A DNA stretch of 58,339 bases, taken from contig NZ_MRWD01000033.1 of NCBI RefSeq assembly GCF_002093625.1, positions 1-58,339 on the forward strand, in the 5' to 3' direction. Origin of the DNA: Rouxiella silvae. Its GTDB lineage: Bacteria; Pseudomonadota; Gammaproteobacteria; Enterobacterales; Enterobacteriaceae. The position numbers and the translations under genes were made by a program. The notes beneath the pieces were generated by a model. The model made no database searches. It was not told where the DNA came from and saw nothing but the letters and a program-made list of their open reading frames with translations. Below, one piece after another: positions 57,734-58,339 of this stretch. Positions within the stretch are counted from its first letter, which is position 1, and every line of letters begins with the position of its first letter.

Positions 57734-58213
57734 TTACTGCGGGTTGTTTAAATAGTGGCTGATACCGTAAACCACCAGCGCGTGGTCTTCATGCGAAGGC
57801 AGACCGCTGACGCTGACTGCACCAAATACGGCACCGCTCTTGGTTAACAGCGGGAAACTGCCGCCGTGGTCGCAGTATTCTGCCTGATTGATAAAAGCAT
57901 GATGCTCCATACGCTGCCCGGTTTGTTCATAGTTAATGCCTGCATACAGCGAGGAGTGAGCAAGGCGCAGCACGGTATTTCTCTTACGCTTCATCCATTC
58001 AAGATTATCTGCACTTGATCCCGGTAAGGCCGAGAGGAAAAGAGTCTGGCCGAAGGCGAAAACCTCTATTGAAACAGGCGCGTTCTGCTCGCAAGCACGC
58101 TGGCGAATGGCACTGCCAATGGCCCATGCCGAGGAGAAATCGAAGTCGACATTATCAAAACGGTACTTAATTTCCTGCTGTAACAGGATGTCGGGTGTAA
58201 GGGGCTGACTCAT
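57734..58213 (-). CDS. UPF0303/haem-degrading-domain (HbpS-like) family protein
   Basis: 159 residues from ATG 58213 (RBS TTGGAG). Landmarks are DFDFSSAWAIGSAIRQRACE, VSIEVFAFGQTLFLSALPGS, NLEWMKRKRNTVLRLAHSSL, HGGSFPLLTKSGAVFGAVSV and SGLPSHEDHALVVYGISHYL. This matches the UPF0303/YBR137W-like family in the HbpS fold group (DUF336, haem-degrading). Its function is not established; members are often linked to small-molecule catabolic operons. It is first in the minus-strand run with the isomerase and the oxidase. Confidence 0.88.
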   Translation of the reverse strand: MSQPLTPDILLQQEIKYRFDNVDFDFSSAWAIGSAIRQRACEQNAPVSIEVFAFGQTLFLSALPGSSADNLEWMKRKRNTVLRLAHSSLYAGINYEQTGQRMEHHAFINQAEYCDHGGSFPLLTKSGAVFGAVSVSGLPSHEDHALVVYGISHYLNNPQ

Positions 58214-58339
58214 GGTTAACACTCCAAGGATGAAATGACGAGTTGAACTCATGAGAGGCTAAGCTATAGGAATAAAAGTTTCAATTAAGATTTGATATGA
58301 AATATTTAGATGATTAACGATGTAATACTATGATTATTG

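Noticed and set aside
1-58339. CRISPR arrays, tRNA or rRNA genes, complete insertion sequences
   Set aside because: None was recognised. The direct repeats seen (CTGTGG and CTGAT arrays) lack spacers, and no transposase frame is present.

Overview
The window looks like chromosomal DNA of a gamma-proteobacterium of the order Enterobacterales. This is inferred from typical LexA boxes beside umuD and umuC relatives, a canonical hok/mok/sok locus, MntP with an MntR-like operator, a YgjV-family protein and SsuD/SfnG-type sulfur genes. The overall gene set would fit a Yersiniaceae-like genus such as Rahnella, Rouxiella or Serratia, but the genus cannot be fixed from sequence alone. Most of the window is ordinary enterobacterial coding sequence. 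The first 1.3 kb (helicase) is visibly AT-rich and looks acquired, and the carbamoyltransferase/SGNH pair at 26.7-29.7 kb is also somewhat AT-richer than its flanks.

Layout. 1-2.4 kb: the 3' part of a UvrD-type helicase, probably the edge of a defence or mobile element, then a structured inverted repeat, then a umuC gene whose homology stops after 147 codons. Upstream of umuC is only a 43-codon UmuD tail with its own ribosome binding site and a LexA box. 2.5-8.5 kb: LysR/nitroreductase pair, a full-length orphan umuD with its own LexA box, LysR/MFS pair, nitronate monooxygenase. 8.5-13.1 kb: polar amino acid ABC transporter, binding protein, XRE-cupin regulator and DadA-like FAD oxidase, a likely amino acid or amine uptake and oxidation unit. 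13.1-13.5 kb: a complete type I toxin-antitoxin locus. 13.7-18 kb: LysE/AraC, MFS/TetR, mntP. 18.2-23.9 kb: two old-yellow-enzyme and short-chain-dehydrogenase modules with LysR and two HxlR regulators, a probable electrophile or quinone stress region. 23.9-26.4 kb: a minus-strand operon of Na+/H+ antiporter, a small protein, YgjV and RidA. 26.7-29.7 kb: a NodU/TobZ-type carbamoyltransferase with an SGNH-fold protein.

29.8-52.5 kb is the centrepiece: a large organosulfur scavenging locus. It holds a divergent sulfonate-type ABC system with a Tat-exported binding protein, a cysteine-synthase-like enzyme, an orphan SsuA-like binding protein, SsuD, SfnG, a flavoprotein oxidoreductase, two NtaA/DszA-like monooxygenases, three DszC/SfnB-like flavoproteins, a MetNIQ-like ABC importer and an MFS carrier. 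Its control gene is unusual: a sigma-54 AAA+ activator with a Fis-type HTH followed by a whole SsuA-like substrate-binding domain and no signal peptide, so it is apparently a cytoplasmic sulfonate sensor built from a transporter binding protein. Between it and ssuD lie two copies of the palindrome TGTTGC-N4-GCAGCA, 32 bp apart, and a -24/-12 promoter, as expected for an enhancer-dependent promoter.

52.5-58.3 kb: TetR/MFS, LysR, then a minus-strand run of a Tat-exported FMN alpha-hydroxyacid oxidase, a sugar isomerase-like TIM barrel and a UPF0303/haem-degrading-domain protein. No rRNA, tRNA, CRISPR array or complete insertion sequence was seen.
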